A stretch of DNA of 64,000 bases from Pontibacterium sinense (GTDB taxonomy: Bacteria; Pseudomonadota; Gammaproteobacteria; Pseudomonadales; Balneatricaceae): assembly GCF_015209595.1 (NCBI RefSeq), contig NZ_JADEYS010000010.1:62001-126000 (forward strand). The letters run 5' to 3'. The translations under genes and the position numbers were made by a program. The notes below the pieces were generated by a model. That model saw only the letters and a program-made list of their open reading frames with translations, did no database searches and had not been told where the DNA came from. Shown here piece by piece: positions 9,008-17,571 of this stretch. Every line of letters begins with the position of its first letter. Positions within the stretch are counted from its first letter, which is position 1.

Positions 9008-9751
9008 ATGGCACTTCCGGGAAAAGAGATTTATCGCGGCTATGACGAGTATGGCGTGGTATCGGTCGTGGAAGATGGCCATAAACGGTACCTGGCATTT
9101 GGTGATAACGATGAACAGAGTTGCTGGCTGAAACATGAGCCGCTGACACCCCAGCATGAGTATGTGCGGGCGATGTTGCTGGTGCTGTTGTTTAAAGATC
9201 CCAAGCAGAGCATCAGTCTGGGGTTGGGGGCGGGGAGTTTAAACAGTTGTCTGCACGGACACTATCCGTCACTGAAACAGCAGGTTGTTGAGCTGAGACC
9301 GGAGGTGGTGAAAGCCGCCTATAAATATTTTCAGCTGCCGCGGGGAAAACGTCTGGAGGTCCATACGATGGATGCCAACGAATATTTACAAACCGTAGAG
9401 AGCAAAAAAGCCGACATCCTGTTCAGCGATATTTATGGTGCGGATGGGCTGGATGAGCAACAGCTTGATCCCAGTTTTTTGATGAACTGTCATGATCGCC
9501 TGAAACAGGACGGCTGGCTGGTATTGAATTGTTGGCGAGAGCATCAGGGCGATGACTCCCTGCAGACCCTGATCGAAATCTTCGACGATGTACGCAGTTG
9601 TGCAACACAAAGCGGAAATTGGATTGTTTTTGCAGGAAAGCGCGCGAGTAACCGCACGGCCAAACAGTTAAAAAGCGACGCGCGGGAGCTGAGTCAAAAG
9701 CTGGGCTTTTCCCTCAGCGCTCACCTCGGTCGCTTGAAAGAGCACGTTTAG
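9008..9751 (+). CDS. Spermidine-synthase-like methyltransferase-fold protein
   Basis: A 247-residue protein of the spermidine-synthase-like Rossmann fold. A nucleotide-binding glycine motif (LGLGAGSL, about residue 75), an acidic strand end (VVELRPEVV) and a DANEYL segment are visible. The GGGDGG motif of true aminopropyltransferases is replaced, so polyamine synthesis should not be assumed; the substrate is unknown. It ends four bases inside the 3' end of the convergent EamA gene (overlap 9748-9751). Confidence 0.7.
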   Translation: MALPGKEIYRGYDEYGVVSVVEDGHKRYLAFGDNDEQSCWLKHEPLTPQHEYVRAMLLVLLFKDPKQSISLGLGAGSLNSCLHGHYPSLKQQVVELRPEVVKAAYKYFQLPRGKRLEVHTMDANEYLQTVESKKADILFSDIYGADGLDEQQLDPSFLMNCHDRLKQDGWLVLNCWREHQGDDSLQTLIEIFDDVRSCATQSGNWIVFAGKRASNRTAKQLKSDARELSQKLGFSLSAHLGRLKEHV

Positions 9752-10686
9752 GTCAGAGTATTCTGTGTTTTTGTATCTGCTTGTTGGTGCCGCTTGAACT
9801 TGATACCGCTGGCAAGCAGTACTCCCGCCATAATGATCAATACACCCCCTAGGGTACTCAGTGTCAAATGTTCGCCGAGGAGTGGAATCGCTGCCATGGC
9901 CGCCAGAGCCGGGGTGAAGGAACCCAACGCGGCTGTTTTTTCAGCTCCCAGATTATTGATCGCAATACCGTATGTCACCCCACCCACAATTCCGGCGCCA
10001 ATACCCTGAGTCAGCAAAAACGGCCACAGTTCAGTCCACGTGGTCTGGCTGATATTTGATTCCACCCAACCCATGCCTAACATGATGCCCAGTACCGCAG
10101 TCGCACTGGTACAGAGCAGTGCCGTTGCTTCCAGCGGGTTGATACCTGCAACCCTGAGTCCCAGCGTATAGAGTGCCCACAATAGTGTGGCTCCCAGAAA
10201 CGCCAGATGACCGCGCCAATAACCCTGTTCAAAATTGATCAGCGCACTGCCCAGTAATAGCAGGATCCCCAACAGAATTGTAGCCAGCCCGAGCAGACGT
10301 CGACGAGGCAGTGGTTCACCAAACACCAGCACGGCCAAACCTGTCACAAACAGCGGTGCGCTACCCGGTACTAATGCTCCGGCGTGGGCAGCAGGTGCGT
10401 ATGCGGTGCCGAGTGATACCAGATAGAAGAATGGCAACCCGCCCAACAGGATCATCACGCTGTGACGCCACGGCATCCGGCGTACTTTGTGCCAGCTCTT
10501 GAGTAACCAAGGTAGAAACACGATTGCTGGTAAGCCAAATCGCATCAATCCCAGATCGCTGGACGTGAGCGGGGAGTGATTTTCTGCCCGCAGCGAAAGC
10601 AGGAAACCCACCCAGATCAGCAGGGTGATCAGCATGGCCGCAAGGCCTTTCAGGTTAACGGCGGGTTCGCCTCGGTACTGGTTCAT
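9748..10686 (-). CDS. EamA/DMT-family transporter
   Basis: A 312-residue inner-membrane protein made of two EamA repeats with about ten hydrophobic helices. Features include LMRFGLPAIVFLPWLL early, YAPAAHAGALVPGSAPLF in the first repeat and the end motif PLLGEHLTLSTLGGVLIIMAGVLLAS. Family members export amino acids or other small metabolites. The gene is divergent from an Lrp-type regulator 156 bp away, a common arrangement in which the regulator controls the exporter, so an amino-acid substrate is plausible but unproven. Confidence 0.85.
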   Translation of the reverse strand: MNQYRGEPAVNLKGLAAMLITLLIWVGFLLSLRAENHSPLTSSDLGLMRFGLPAIVFLPWLLKSWHKVRRMPWRHSVMILLGGLPFFYLVSLGTAYAPAAHAGALVPGSAPLFVTGLAVLVFGEPLPRRRLLGLATILLGILLLLGSALINFEQGYWRGHLAFLGATLLWALYTLGLRVAGINPLEATALLCTSATAVLGIMLGMGWVESNISQTTWTELWPFLLTQGIGAGIVGGVTYGIAINNLGAEKTAALGSFTPALAAMAAIPLLGEHLTLSTLGGVLIIMAGVLLASGIKFKRHQQADTKTQNTLT

Positions 10687-10842
10687 CGGATGACGTCCTG
10701 TTCGTGTTGTATTGGCGGCTATTATCCGAGAAAAGAGAAAGTCGAAAGTTGTTATTTGGGTTGTATGTGTTTCTATTTTTGGTTGATAGTTGCGTTAATG
10801 AGTTTTCTTTTGGCATTTAATGCTTTTGTTTGAGTGTGGCGT

Positions 10843-11304
10843 ATGAAAGTAGATGAGATCGATCTTAAAATTCTGAAGATTCTGCAACAGGACGGACGAT
10901 TGAGTAACGCAGAGATTGCTGAACGGGTGGCCCTCTCTCCATCACCCTGTCTGCGGCGTTTGCGCCGGTTGGAAACGGAAGGTGTGATTCAGGGCTACCG
11001 GCCACAGCTCAATCGTCAGGTGGTCGGGTTGGGTATGACGGTCTTTGTGCAGGTGAAACTGCATGATCACAGCGCAGAATCGGTGACCGGTTTTGAGGAT
11101 GCGGTACGCGAGATGGATGCCGTGGTGAATGCTCATACGGTGTCCGGGTCGGCTGATTATTTGCTGGAAGTTGTGGCGGAGGATCTGATCGATTATGACC
11201 GCTTAGTGAAGCAGATGCAGCGGTTGAATATGGTTAGAGAAATTGAGAGTAATTTTGCGTTGCAGGCGGTGAAGACGGAGGCGCCTTTGCCGTTGAAGTT
11301 GTAG
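10843..11304 (+). CDS. Lrp/AsnC-family transcriptional regulator
   Basis: A 153-residue protein with an N-terminal winged helix-turn-helix (DLKILKILQQDGRLSNAEIA, then SPSPCLRRLRRLE) and a C-terminal ligand-binding RAM/AsnC domain (VSGSADYLLEV). ATG at 10843 gives the standard Lrp start (MKVDEIDLK); a GTG three codons earlier is also open. It is divergent from the EamA exporter gene and probably senses an amino acid and controls that gene. The second palindromic element begins 28 bp after its stop. Confidence 0.9.
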   Translation: MKVDEIDLKILKILQQDGRLSNAEIAERVALSPSPCLRRLRRLETEGVIQGYRPQLNRQVVGLGMTVFVQVKLHDHSAESVTGFEDAVREMDAVVNAHTVSGSADYLLEVVAEDLIDYDRLVKQMQRLNMVREIESNFALQAVKTEAPLPLKL

Positions 11305-11331
11305 GGATTCAGGTGGTCTTTTTCCACTGTT

Positions 11332-11813
11332 TTTCGCCCTATTAGGGCGAGATAAGGGGAGTCGCTGAATTCCCCTTATCAATCCCCGTCAGCCCCACTA
11401 CTTGTCCCGCTTTGCGGGATTCCCTGTGCGCTTCACACTCAATCGACGCTGCGGAACTCGGCTGAACGCCTCAAACAGTCCTCGCTTAAATTCGATTGCG
11501 TGCTCCAGTGCTCGGCTGCGTAGAGGGGAATTAAATACCTCAGAAACCTGAATGTCCGCTGCAGTAGAAAGCAATTTAATTCGAACCACGAAACATAACA
11601 TTGGCACGGACTAAATGCCCCTCTACGCCGCCGAGCATTGCAGAACTAAAACGGTTAAAGCGAATTCTGTTTGAGGCCGTAGGCCGAGTTCATTCGCTTC
11701 GTTTTATTTCGAAACGCGCAGGGAACCGGACTCAGTCCGGCAAGTAGTGGGGGTGGCAGGGATTGGTAAGGGAGGGCCAATACCCTCCCTTACCTCGCCC
11801 GACAAAGGGCGAT
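11332..11813. repeat. Palindromic mega-hairpin element, copy 2
   Basis: Same architecture and block order as the element at 1277-1742: terminal TCGCCC/GGGCGA hairpins, AAGGGGAG..CTCCCCTT-type stems, CGGAACTCGGC..CCTCAAACAG against CTGTTTGAGGC..GCCGAGTT, and CCAGTGCTCGGCTGCG against CGCCGAGCATTGCAG. It fills most of the 630 bp between the lrp gene and the acyl-CoA dehydrogenase terminator. Its right-arm variable stem (CCGGACT..AGTCCGG, near 11727) corresponds in reverse complement to the left-arm stem of copy 1, while its own left-arm stem (CCCGC..GCGGG, near 11406) is different. No open reading frame is shared with copy 1. Confidence 0.85.
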
Positions 11814-11855
11814 AAGTTTTGTCTGCCGTAACTGGCCCAGAGCAAAACTGCAGGC

Positions 11856-11880
11856 AAAAAAAAGCCCTCACGAAGAGGGC
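11856..11880 (-). terminator. Rho-independent terminator of the acyl-CoA operon
   Basis: On the minus strand a GCCCTC/GAGGGC stem with a five-base loop is followed by eight T residues. It lies 55 bp past the stop of the acyl-CoA dehydrogenase gene and ends the minus-strand operon before the palindromic element. Confidence 0.9.
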
Positions 11881-11934
11881 AAAAGGCATCTTGTCACGAA
11901 TCAAGTGACGGGGGATGTGATCAGAAAATCCTGA

Positions 11935-13716
11935 TCAGAACTGTTCGGTGTCTATTGCACAGGCACCGGAAAGACCTGACATTACCGTGTCGGCGTGGCG
12001 ATTCGCCCGCGGCAGGTAGTTGTCGATGTAGAACTCAGCGGTAATCAGCTTAGTACGCAGGAAGTCATCCGCGTATTCGCCGTTACCCAGCTGTTCGTGA
12101 GCGGCCAGTGCGCTTTTCGCCAGCAACCAGCCACCGCACAGGAAGCCGTGCATCATCAGGAAATCGAAGCAAACGCTACCGGCCAGATCAGGATTGCTGG
12201 CTGACTTGTCCAGCAACCAGGTGCGTACCTGCATAGAACGTTCAACGGCCATGCGCAGTTCGCGATTCATCTTGGCGAAAGCCGGTGAATCAACCGCAGA
12301 CAAAGCGTTGACGGTGATCATCATCTCGGTTTGCAGGCTTTCCAGCGCAGCGCCTTTGTCCATCAGCATTTTACGACCAATGAAGTCCAGCGCCTGAATG
12401 CCGGTAGTGCCTTCGTAGATCGGCAGAATACGGGCATCGCGGTAGTGCTGTGCTGCGCCGGTTTCTTCGATGAAACCCATACCGCCGTGGACCTGAACGT
12501 TCAGTGACGTCAGTTCCTGCGCGAATTCGGTCATCCAGCCCTTCACGATAGGGGTCAGCAAATCTACACGCGGTTTGTAGTGCTGTGTTTCTTCAGCATC
12601 ATCGCTGTGGGCTTTATCCACATCAGAGGCGGCAACGTACGCCAGTGCACGCATCGCTTCAGTGCCGGACTTCATCGCCAGCAGCATACGGCGTACATCG
12701 GCGTGTTCGATGATCGGCATTTTGCTGCCGTCTTTGCGGGTGCCCTGAATACGCTCTTTGGCATATTCAACGGCCTGCTGATAGGCACGTTCAGAGATGG
12801 ACAAACCCTGCAGGCCAACTGATTGACGAGCGTGGTTCATCATGGTGAACATGTACATCAGGCCTTTGTTGGCTTCACCCACCAGATAGCCTTCAGCACC
12901 ACCGTTGTCACCAAAGCTCATGACGCAGGTTGGACTACCGTGGATACCCAGTTTGTGTTCCAGCGACACGCAAACTGCATCGTTCAGCTCACCCGGTGCG
13001 CCGTTGGCGTCCAGTTTGAACTTCGGCACGATAAACAGGGAGATCCCTTTGACACCGGCAGGTGCGTCGGGCAGGCGGGCTAAAACCAGATGAACCACGT
13101 TGGAGGTCATTTGATGATCGCCCCAGGTGATAAAGATCTTCTGGCCGGTAATTTTGTAGCTGTCACCGTCCGGGATCGCTTTAGAGGCAACCGCTGACAG
13201 ATCAGAGCCTGCATTCGGTTCGGTCAGGTTCATGGTACCGGTCCATTCACCGCTGATCAGCTGGGGCAGGTATTGCGCTTTCAGCTCATCGCTACCGTGG
13301 GCGATCAGGGCTTCAACCGCACCCTGACTCAGCATCGGGCAGAGGGCAAACCCCATATTGGCGGAGTGCCAGAGTTCGTTGACGGCGGTACCCAGAACGT
13401 TAGGCAGCGCCTGACCACCAAACTCTTCAGGACCGGTCAGCGTTGCCCAGCCGTTGTCGACATACTGTTGATAGGCATCCGCAAACCCTTTGGTTTCCAG
13501 AACCTTGTTATCTTCCAGACGTGCACCGTTCTGGTCGCCAGTGCTGTTCAGCGGCGCCAGTACATCGGCGGCCAGTTTGCCCGCTTCTTCGATAATAACT
13601 GACGCCAGTTCGCTGTTAACTTCTTCCAGACCGGCATCGCTGCAGTACTGATCAAACTTGACCAGCTCTTTGATAACAAAGTTCGCATCCGCGTAAGGGG
13701 CGGTGTAAGTGCTCAT
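11935..13716 (-). CDS. Acyl-CoA dehydrogenase (DmdC-like, with C-terminal extension)
   Basis: A 593-residue FAD-dependent acyl-CoA dehydrogenase of the long type, with an additional N-terminal segment and a C-terminal extension beyond the ~380-residue core. Family motifs include MNLTEPNAGSDLSAV (FAD/substrate loop), KIFITWGDH, and the GGMGFIEETGAAQHYRDARI segment near the end of the core. It oxidises acyl-CoA to enoyl-CoA; 3-methylmercaptopropionyl-CoA dehydrogenase DmdC belongs to this long subgroup, but so do general fatty-acid enzymes. It is the last gene of a four-gene minus-strand set, with a hairpin and 129 bp between it and the ligase gene. Confidence 0.9.
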   Translation of the reverse strand: MSTYTAPYADANFVIKELVKFDQYCSDAGLEEVNSELASVIIEEAGKLAADVLAPLNSTGDQNGARLEDNKVLETKGFADAYQQYVDNGWATLTGPEEFGGQALPNVLGTAVNELWHSANMGFALCPMLSQGAVEALIAHGSDELKAQYLPQLISGEWTGTMNLTEPNAGSDLSAVASKAIPDGDSYKITGQKIFITWGDHQMTSNVVHLVLARLPDAPAGVKGISLFIVPKFKLDANGAPGELNDAVCVSLEHKLGIHGSPTCVMSFGDNGGAEGYLVGEANKGLMYMFTMMNHARQSVGLQGLSISERAYQQAVEYAKERIQGTRKDGSKMPIIEHADVRRMLLAMKSGTEAMRALAYVAASDVDKAHSDDAEETQHYKPRVDLLTPIVKGWMTEFAQELTSLNVQVHGGMGFIEETGAAQHYRDARILPIYEGTTGIQALDFIGRKMLMDKGAALESLQTEMMITVNALSAVDSPAFAKMNRELRMAVERSMQVRTWLLDKSASNPDLAGSVCFDFLMMHGFLCGGWLLAKSALAAHEQLGNGEYADDFLRTKLITAEFYIDNYLPRANRHADTVMSGLSGACAIDTEQF

Positions 13717-13762
13717 AGACGTATCTCGTTCCTTGTAGCGTGGGTGACTACGGTATTCGTGC

Positions 13763-13839
13763 CTTTGTTGCCGTGGGTGTTGATAGCGGCTTGAGTAGCC
13801 ATACCAAAGTTGACGCTGTCAGCCCCCACGGCGACAAAG
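13763..13839 (-). other. Intergenic hairpin between ligase and dehydrogenase genes
   Basis: Arms CTTTGTCGCCGTGGG and CCCACGGCAACAAAG (minus-strand reading) form a 15-bp stem with one mismatch around a ~46-base loop. No T tract follows, so it is more likely an mRNA processing or stability element that sets different levels for the two genes than a terminator. Confidence 0.6.
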
Positions 13840-13845
13840 ATGGTT

Positions 13846-15489
13846 TTACTCTTCAGATTCAGGGTTGTTCGCGCGATCACGCAGCAGGAACTTCTGAATC
13901 TTGCCGGTGCTGGTTTTTGGCATATCACCGAACACGACAGTTTTAGGCGCTTTAAAGTGGGCCATGTTGTCGCGGCAGTAAGCGATGATCTCTTCTGCGC
14001 TGATCGCATCGGCGTTGTCTTTCAGGGAAACAAAGGCACATGGGGTTTCGCCCCATTTTTCATCCCGTTTCGCAACAACGGCGGCTTCCTGCACCATCGG
14101 GTGGCTGAACAACACATCTTCCACTTCGATACTGGAGATGTTTTCACCGCCGGAGATGATGATGTCTTTAGAGCGGTCTTTAATCTCGATGTAACCGTCT
14201 TCGTGCCATACCGCCAGATCACCGGAGTGGAACCAGCCACCTTCAAATGCATCTGCCGTGGTGGTTGGGTTTTTCAGGTAACCCTTCATCACCAGATTGC
14301 CGCGCATAAAGACTTCACCCATGGTTTTTCCGTCCTGTGGGACAGGTTCCATGGTGACCGGATCGGCGACCATCAGATCGTCCAGCATCGGTGCGCGCAC
14401 ACCCTGACGGGATTTCAGACGCGCCTGTTCTTCGGCGGTTTTGTCGTTCCATTCGTCGTGCCATGCGCAGACCACGGACGGACCGTAGGTTTCAGTCAGG
14501 CCGTACACGTGGGTTACTTTAATGCCCAGGTTTTCCATACCTTCGATGACGGAGGCTGGTGGCGCAGCACCCGCGGTCATCACTTTCACCTGATGGTTGA
14601 TACCATCTTTCAATGCATCATCGGCGGAGTTCAGCATGTTCAGGACAATTGGTGCACCACAGAAGTAGCCCACTTTTTCCTTTTTGATCATGTTGAAGAT
14701 ATCTTCAGCACGTACATGGCGCAGGCAAACGCTGACACCGGCCATTGCAGCAATCGTCCATGGGAAACACCAGCCGTTGCAGTGGAACATCGGCAGGGTC
14801 CACAGGTAGACCGGATGGTGATCCATCGCCCATGACAGGGCGTTGCTGTTGGCGTTCAGGTACGCGCCACGGTGGTGGTAAACCACACCTTTAGGGTCAC
14901 CAGTGGTGCCGGAGGTGTAGTTCAGGGTGATCGCTTCCCACTCATCAGCTGGCAGGGCGTAGGCGTAATCTTCGTCGCCATTCGCGATGAAGGCTTCGTA
15001 ATCGGTATCACCGATCAGCTCGCCATCGGTCCAGTACGGATCGTCGATATCGATCACGTACGGTTTTTCATCCATCAGTTCAAGCGCGCCTTTCACAACG
15101 GTGCTCAGTTCTTTATCGGTGATCAGCACCTTAGAACCGGCGTGTTTCAGGATGAACGCAACGACTTCTGAATCGAGACGGGTATTGATGGAGTTCAGAA
15201 CAGCGCCACACATCGGTACCGCAAAGTGCGCTTCGAAGTGTTCCGGCAGGTTCGGGGCCATGATGGACACAGCATCACCCTTTTCGACGCCGTGGGCGTT
15301 CAGGGCACTGGCCAGCTTCTTACAACGACTGAATGTTTCTGACCAGTTGCGGCGAATCTCTCCATGCACAACCGCAGGACGGTTTGGATACACCTGAGCC
15401 GCGCGTTCCAGAAATTTTATCGGGGTTAGCGCGGCAAAGTTTGCTGCGTTTTTGTCCAAATTCGTCTCGAAGGCTGATCTGTTATTCAT
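13846..15489 (-). CDS. AMP-forming acyl-CoA synthetase (DmdB/medium-chain type)
   Basis: A 547-residue ANL-superfamily ligase that activates a carboxylic acid to its CoA thioester through an acyl-AMP. The AMP-binding loop (NYTSGTTGDPKGV), the YGLTET motif, the GWFHSGDLAV segment and the C-terminal KTSTGKIQK catalytic lysine are all present. Sequence flavour (ALTPIKFLERAAQVYPNRPAVVHG) matches the subgroup that includes 3-methylmercaptopropionate-CoA ligase DmdB and medium-chain ligases. It is the third gene of the minus-strand operon, so acid activation feeds the dehydrogenase encoded downstream. Confidence 0.9.
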   Translation of the reverse strand: MNNRSAFETNLDKNAANFAALTPIKFLERAAQVYPNRPAVVHGEIRRNWSETFSRCKKLASALNAHGVEKGDAVSIMAPNLPEHFEAHFAVPMCGAVLNSINTRLDSEVVAFILKHAGSKVLITDKELSTVVKGALELMDEKPYVIDIDDPYWTDGELIGDTDYEAFIANGDEDYAYALPADEWEAITLNYTSGTTGDPKGVVYHHRGAYLNANSNALSWAMDHHPVYLWTLPMFHCNGWCFPWTIAAMAGVSVCLRHVRAEDIFNMIKKEKVGYFCGAPIVLNMLNSADDALKDGINHQVKVMTAGAAPPASVIEGMENLGIKVTHVYGLTETYGPSVVCAWHDEWNDKTAEEQARLKSRQGVRAPMLDDLMVADPVTMEPVPQDGKTMGEVFMRGNLVMKGYLKNPTTTADAFEGGWFHSGDLAVWHEDGYIEIKDRSKDIIISGGENISSIEVEDVLFSHPMVQEAAVVAKRDEKWGETPCAFVSLKDNADAISAEEIIAYCRDNMAHFKAPKTVVFGDMPKTSTGKIQKFLLRDRANNPESEE

Positions 15490-15530
15490 TATTGTTTCCC
15501 TCGTTATCGTTGTTTTAAGTGGGCCTGTAC

Positions 15531-16325
15531 TCAGGCGCCGGTAAATTGGGCTTTACGGCGCTCGGTGAACGCAGTCATTCCCTCAGTTTGATCTTCAGTT
15601 GCAAAACTCAGGCCGAAGAGATCACTCTCCATGCGGCAGCCGTTTTCGATGCTCTGATCGGCAGAAGCCTGTACCAGACGCTTGCAGTGATAGAGTGCCT
15701 GCGGTGCGTTTTTGGCGATGGTGATAGCCATATCGATACCACGTTCCTGCAGCTGCTGCGCCGGATAGACCTGATTGCAGAGTCCGATGTTCAGCGCTTG
15801 CTCCGCGTTGACCTTCTCGCCGGTTAGCAGCAACTGTGCAGCCATACCCGGACCGACACGGCGAGGCAGGCGCTGACTGCCGCCAAAGCCCGGTGGCACA
15901 CCCAGAGTCACTTCCGGCTGACCGAATAGGGCATTGTCGGCGGCAAGAATAAAGTCACAGCTCATCGCCAGCTCACAGCCGCCTCCCAGACAAAAGCCAT
16001 TGACCAGTGCGATCACGGGCAGACGGGAAGACTCGATACGATGCATGGTGGTCATGCCCACCTGAGAGAATTCACGCGCCTGCTGGGCATTCATATCTTT
16101 CATTTCGGCGATGTCGGCACCTGCCGCAAATGCTTTGTCACCGCTGCCGGTGATCAGCAATACGCGCGCGTCCGGTTGGTTTTCGATCCAGACGATGGCG
16201 CTGTGCAGCTGCTCCAGCACCTGACGGTTCAGTGCGTTCAGAGCTTTAGGTCGGTTCAGCGTAATCAGCCAGATGCCGGGCTGTTGTTCGGTGATAAACA
16301 GTTGGGTAAATGCGGCGACGTTCAT
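15531..16325 (-). CDS. Enoyl-CoA hydratase/isomerase (crotonase family)
   Basis: A 264-residue crotonase-fold protein that hydrates trans-2-enoyl-CoA to 3-hydroxyacyl-CoA. The oxyanion segment (AFAAGADI) and both catalytic glutamates are visible: Glu118 in GGGCELAMS and Glu138 in GQPEVTLG. GGAG six bases upstream supports ATG 16325; the frame stays open to 16340. It lies between the 3-hydroxyacyl-CoA dehydrogenase gene (50 bp upstream) and the ligase gene (41 bp downstream), which fits one beta-oxidation operon. Confidence 0.92.
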   Translation of the reverse strand: MNVAAFTQLFITEQQPGIWLITLNRPKALNALNRQVLEQLHSAIVWIENQPDARVLLITGSGDKAFAAGADIAEMKDMNAQQAREFSQVGMTTMHRIESSRLPVIALVNGFCLGGGCELAMSCDFILAADNALFGQPEVTLGVPPGFGGSQRLPRRVGPGMAAQLLLTGEKVNAEQALNIGLCNQVYPAQQLQERGIDMAITIAKNAPQALYHCKRLVQASADQSIENGCRMESDLFGLSFATEDQTEGMTAFTERRKAQFTGA

Positions 16326-16375
16326 ATCGGTCTCCATCATGCTTCGGCTCTTATTTTTATGGATTGCTGTCGAAA

Positions 16376-17221
16376 TCAGTACTCGTAGAAACCACGACCG
16401 GATTTGCGGCCGAGATAACCGGCGTCCACCATCTGGCGCAGGTAAGGAGCAGGGCGATATTTGCTGTCGCCAAAGTTTTCGTACAACACGTTCATGATGC
16501 TCAGGCAGGTATCCAGACCGATCAGGTCGGCCAGCGCGAGCGGGCCAATCGGGTGGCTGGCGCCGAGTTTCATGATGGAATCTATCTGTTCGACGTCGGC
16601 ACAGCCTTCGTCCAAAGCAAAGATCGCTTCGTTAATCATCGGTAGCAGAATACGGTTGAGTACAAAGGCCGCTTTGTCTTTGACCGGGATCGGTTCTTTG
16701 CCGGCACGTTTGGCCGCTTCAACCACTTTTTCGGTGGTCTCTGCCGAGGTCCGCAGGCCGTTGATTACTTCAACCAGCGCGAGGACCGGAACCGGATTCA
16801 TAAAGTGCATACCAATTACTTTGTCCGGGCGCGATGTTGTGGCCGCGAGACGGGTAATCGACAGGGAAGAGGTGTTACTCGCCAGAATCGCATCAGGTTT
16901 ACAGAGTTCATCCAGCTGCTTGAAGATCTTGTTTTTGATCTCTTCATTTTCAGTGGCGGCTTCGATCACCAGATCGCAATCAGCCAGCACGTTCATTGAG
17001 GTTTCGCAGCGGATACGGCCCAGTACAGCGGATGGACGTTCTTCGATCAGACCTTTGTCCTGCAGCTTAGTGAGACTGCTTTCGATCACGGACAGTGCCA
17101 TGTGCAGGGCATTTTCGCTCAGGTCGACCAGTACCAGCTCATAGCCAGCGGTTGCCATTACCTGTGCAATACCACGGCCCATCTGGCCAGCACCAATAAC
17201 ACCGATTTGCTGAAAGGACAT
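16376..17221 (-). CDS. 3-hydroxyacyl-CoA dehydrogenase (3-hydroxybutyryl-CoA dehydrogenase type)
   Basis: A 281-residue NAD-dependent enzyme that oxidises 3-hydroxyacyl-CoA to 3-oxoacyl-CoA. It has the Rossmann GxGxxG motif at residues 10-15 (IGAGQMGRG), the catalytic His in GMHFMNPVP and the C-terminal helical domain ending in GRKSGRGFYEY. Length is that of the stand-alone PaaH/Hbd type, not the fused FadB type. It is the first gene of the operon. No thiolase is encoded nearby, so the last beta-oxidation step must be supplied from elsewhere. Confidence 0.93.
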   Translation of the reverse strand: MSFQQIGVIGAGQMGRGIAQVMATAGYELVLVDLSENALHMALSVIESSLTKLQDKGLIEERPSAVLGRIRCETSMNVLADCDLVIEAATENEEIKNKIFKQLDELCKPDAILASNTSSLSITRLAATTSRPDKVIGMHFMNPVPVLALVEVINGLRTSAETTEKVVEAAKRAGKEPIPVKDKAAFVLNRILLPMINEAIFALDEGCADVEQIDSIMKLGASHPIGPLALADLIGLDTCLSIMNVLYENFGDSKYRPAPYLRQMVDAGYLGRKSGRGFYEY

Positions 17222-17415
17222 GTTTAAACCTCGTAGTTACAACTGAGAGAAGCAGAGATCAGCCCGGACATATCTTCAGATATGCGGGGCGATAGACAGG
17301 GGAATAAGACCGGTGGTAACTGCATGGCGGACAGGGCAGTGCCTGCCGTTGTCGCAGCAACGGAAACAGAACGCTTGAAGATCGGGTTAAAGCCCCGGGA
17401 AATGAGAAACATCTG

Positions 17416-17449
17416 TTCGCAACCAGTCTTATTGTTATTCGGTTGCGAA
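17416..17449. promoter_or_regulatory. Inverted repeat in the divergent promoter region, possible operator
   Basis: The 350 bp between the beta-oxidation operon (minus) and the hybrid kinase gene (plus) hold a perfect 9-bp inverted repeat, TTCGCAACC and GGTTGCGAA, separated by 16 bp. It lies about 195 bp upstream of the 3-hydroxyacyl-CoA dehydrogenase start and 120 bp upstream of the kinase start. It could bind a dimeric regulator of either unit. No further structure was recognised in this stretch. Confidence 0.4.
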
Positions 17450-17571
17450 TTAAATTACGGGTAAATGGTTGCTCAACTATTTGGAAATTCTAACGAAATG
17501 TAACAGGGCCTAATCTGGCCTTTACTTTATGCTACATTCAGCTATTAGCATGTGCCTGACTGGGTTTCTCT

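Noticed and set aside
9008-9751. Genuine spermidine synthase
   Set aside because: The GGGDGG aminopropyltransferase motif is replaced; kept only as spermidine-synthase-like.
13810-14835. Long plus-strand frame opposite the acyl-CoA ligase gene
   Set aside because: It is antisense to a well-conserved enzyme with normal codon use and has no family features.
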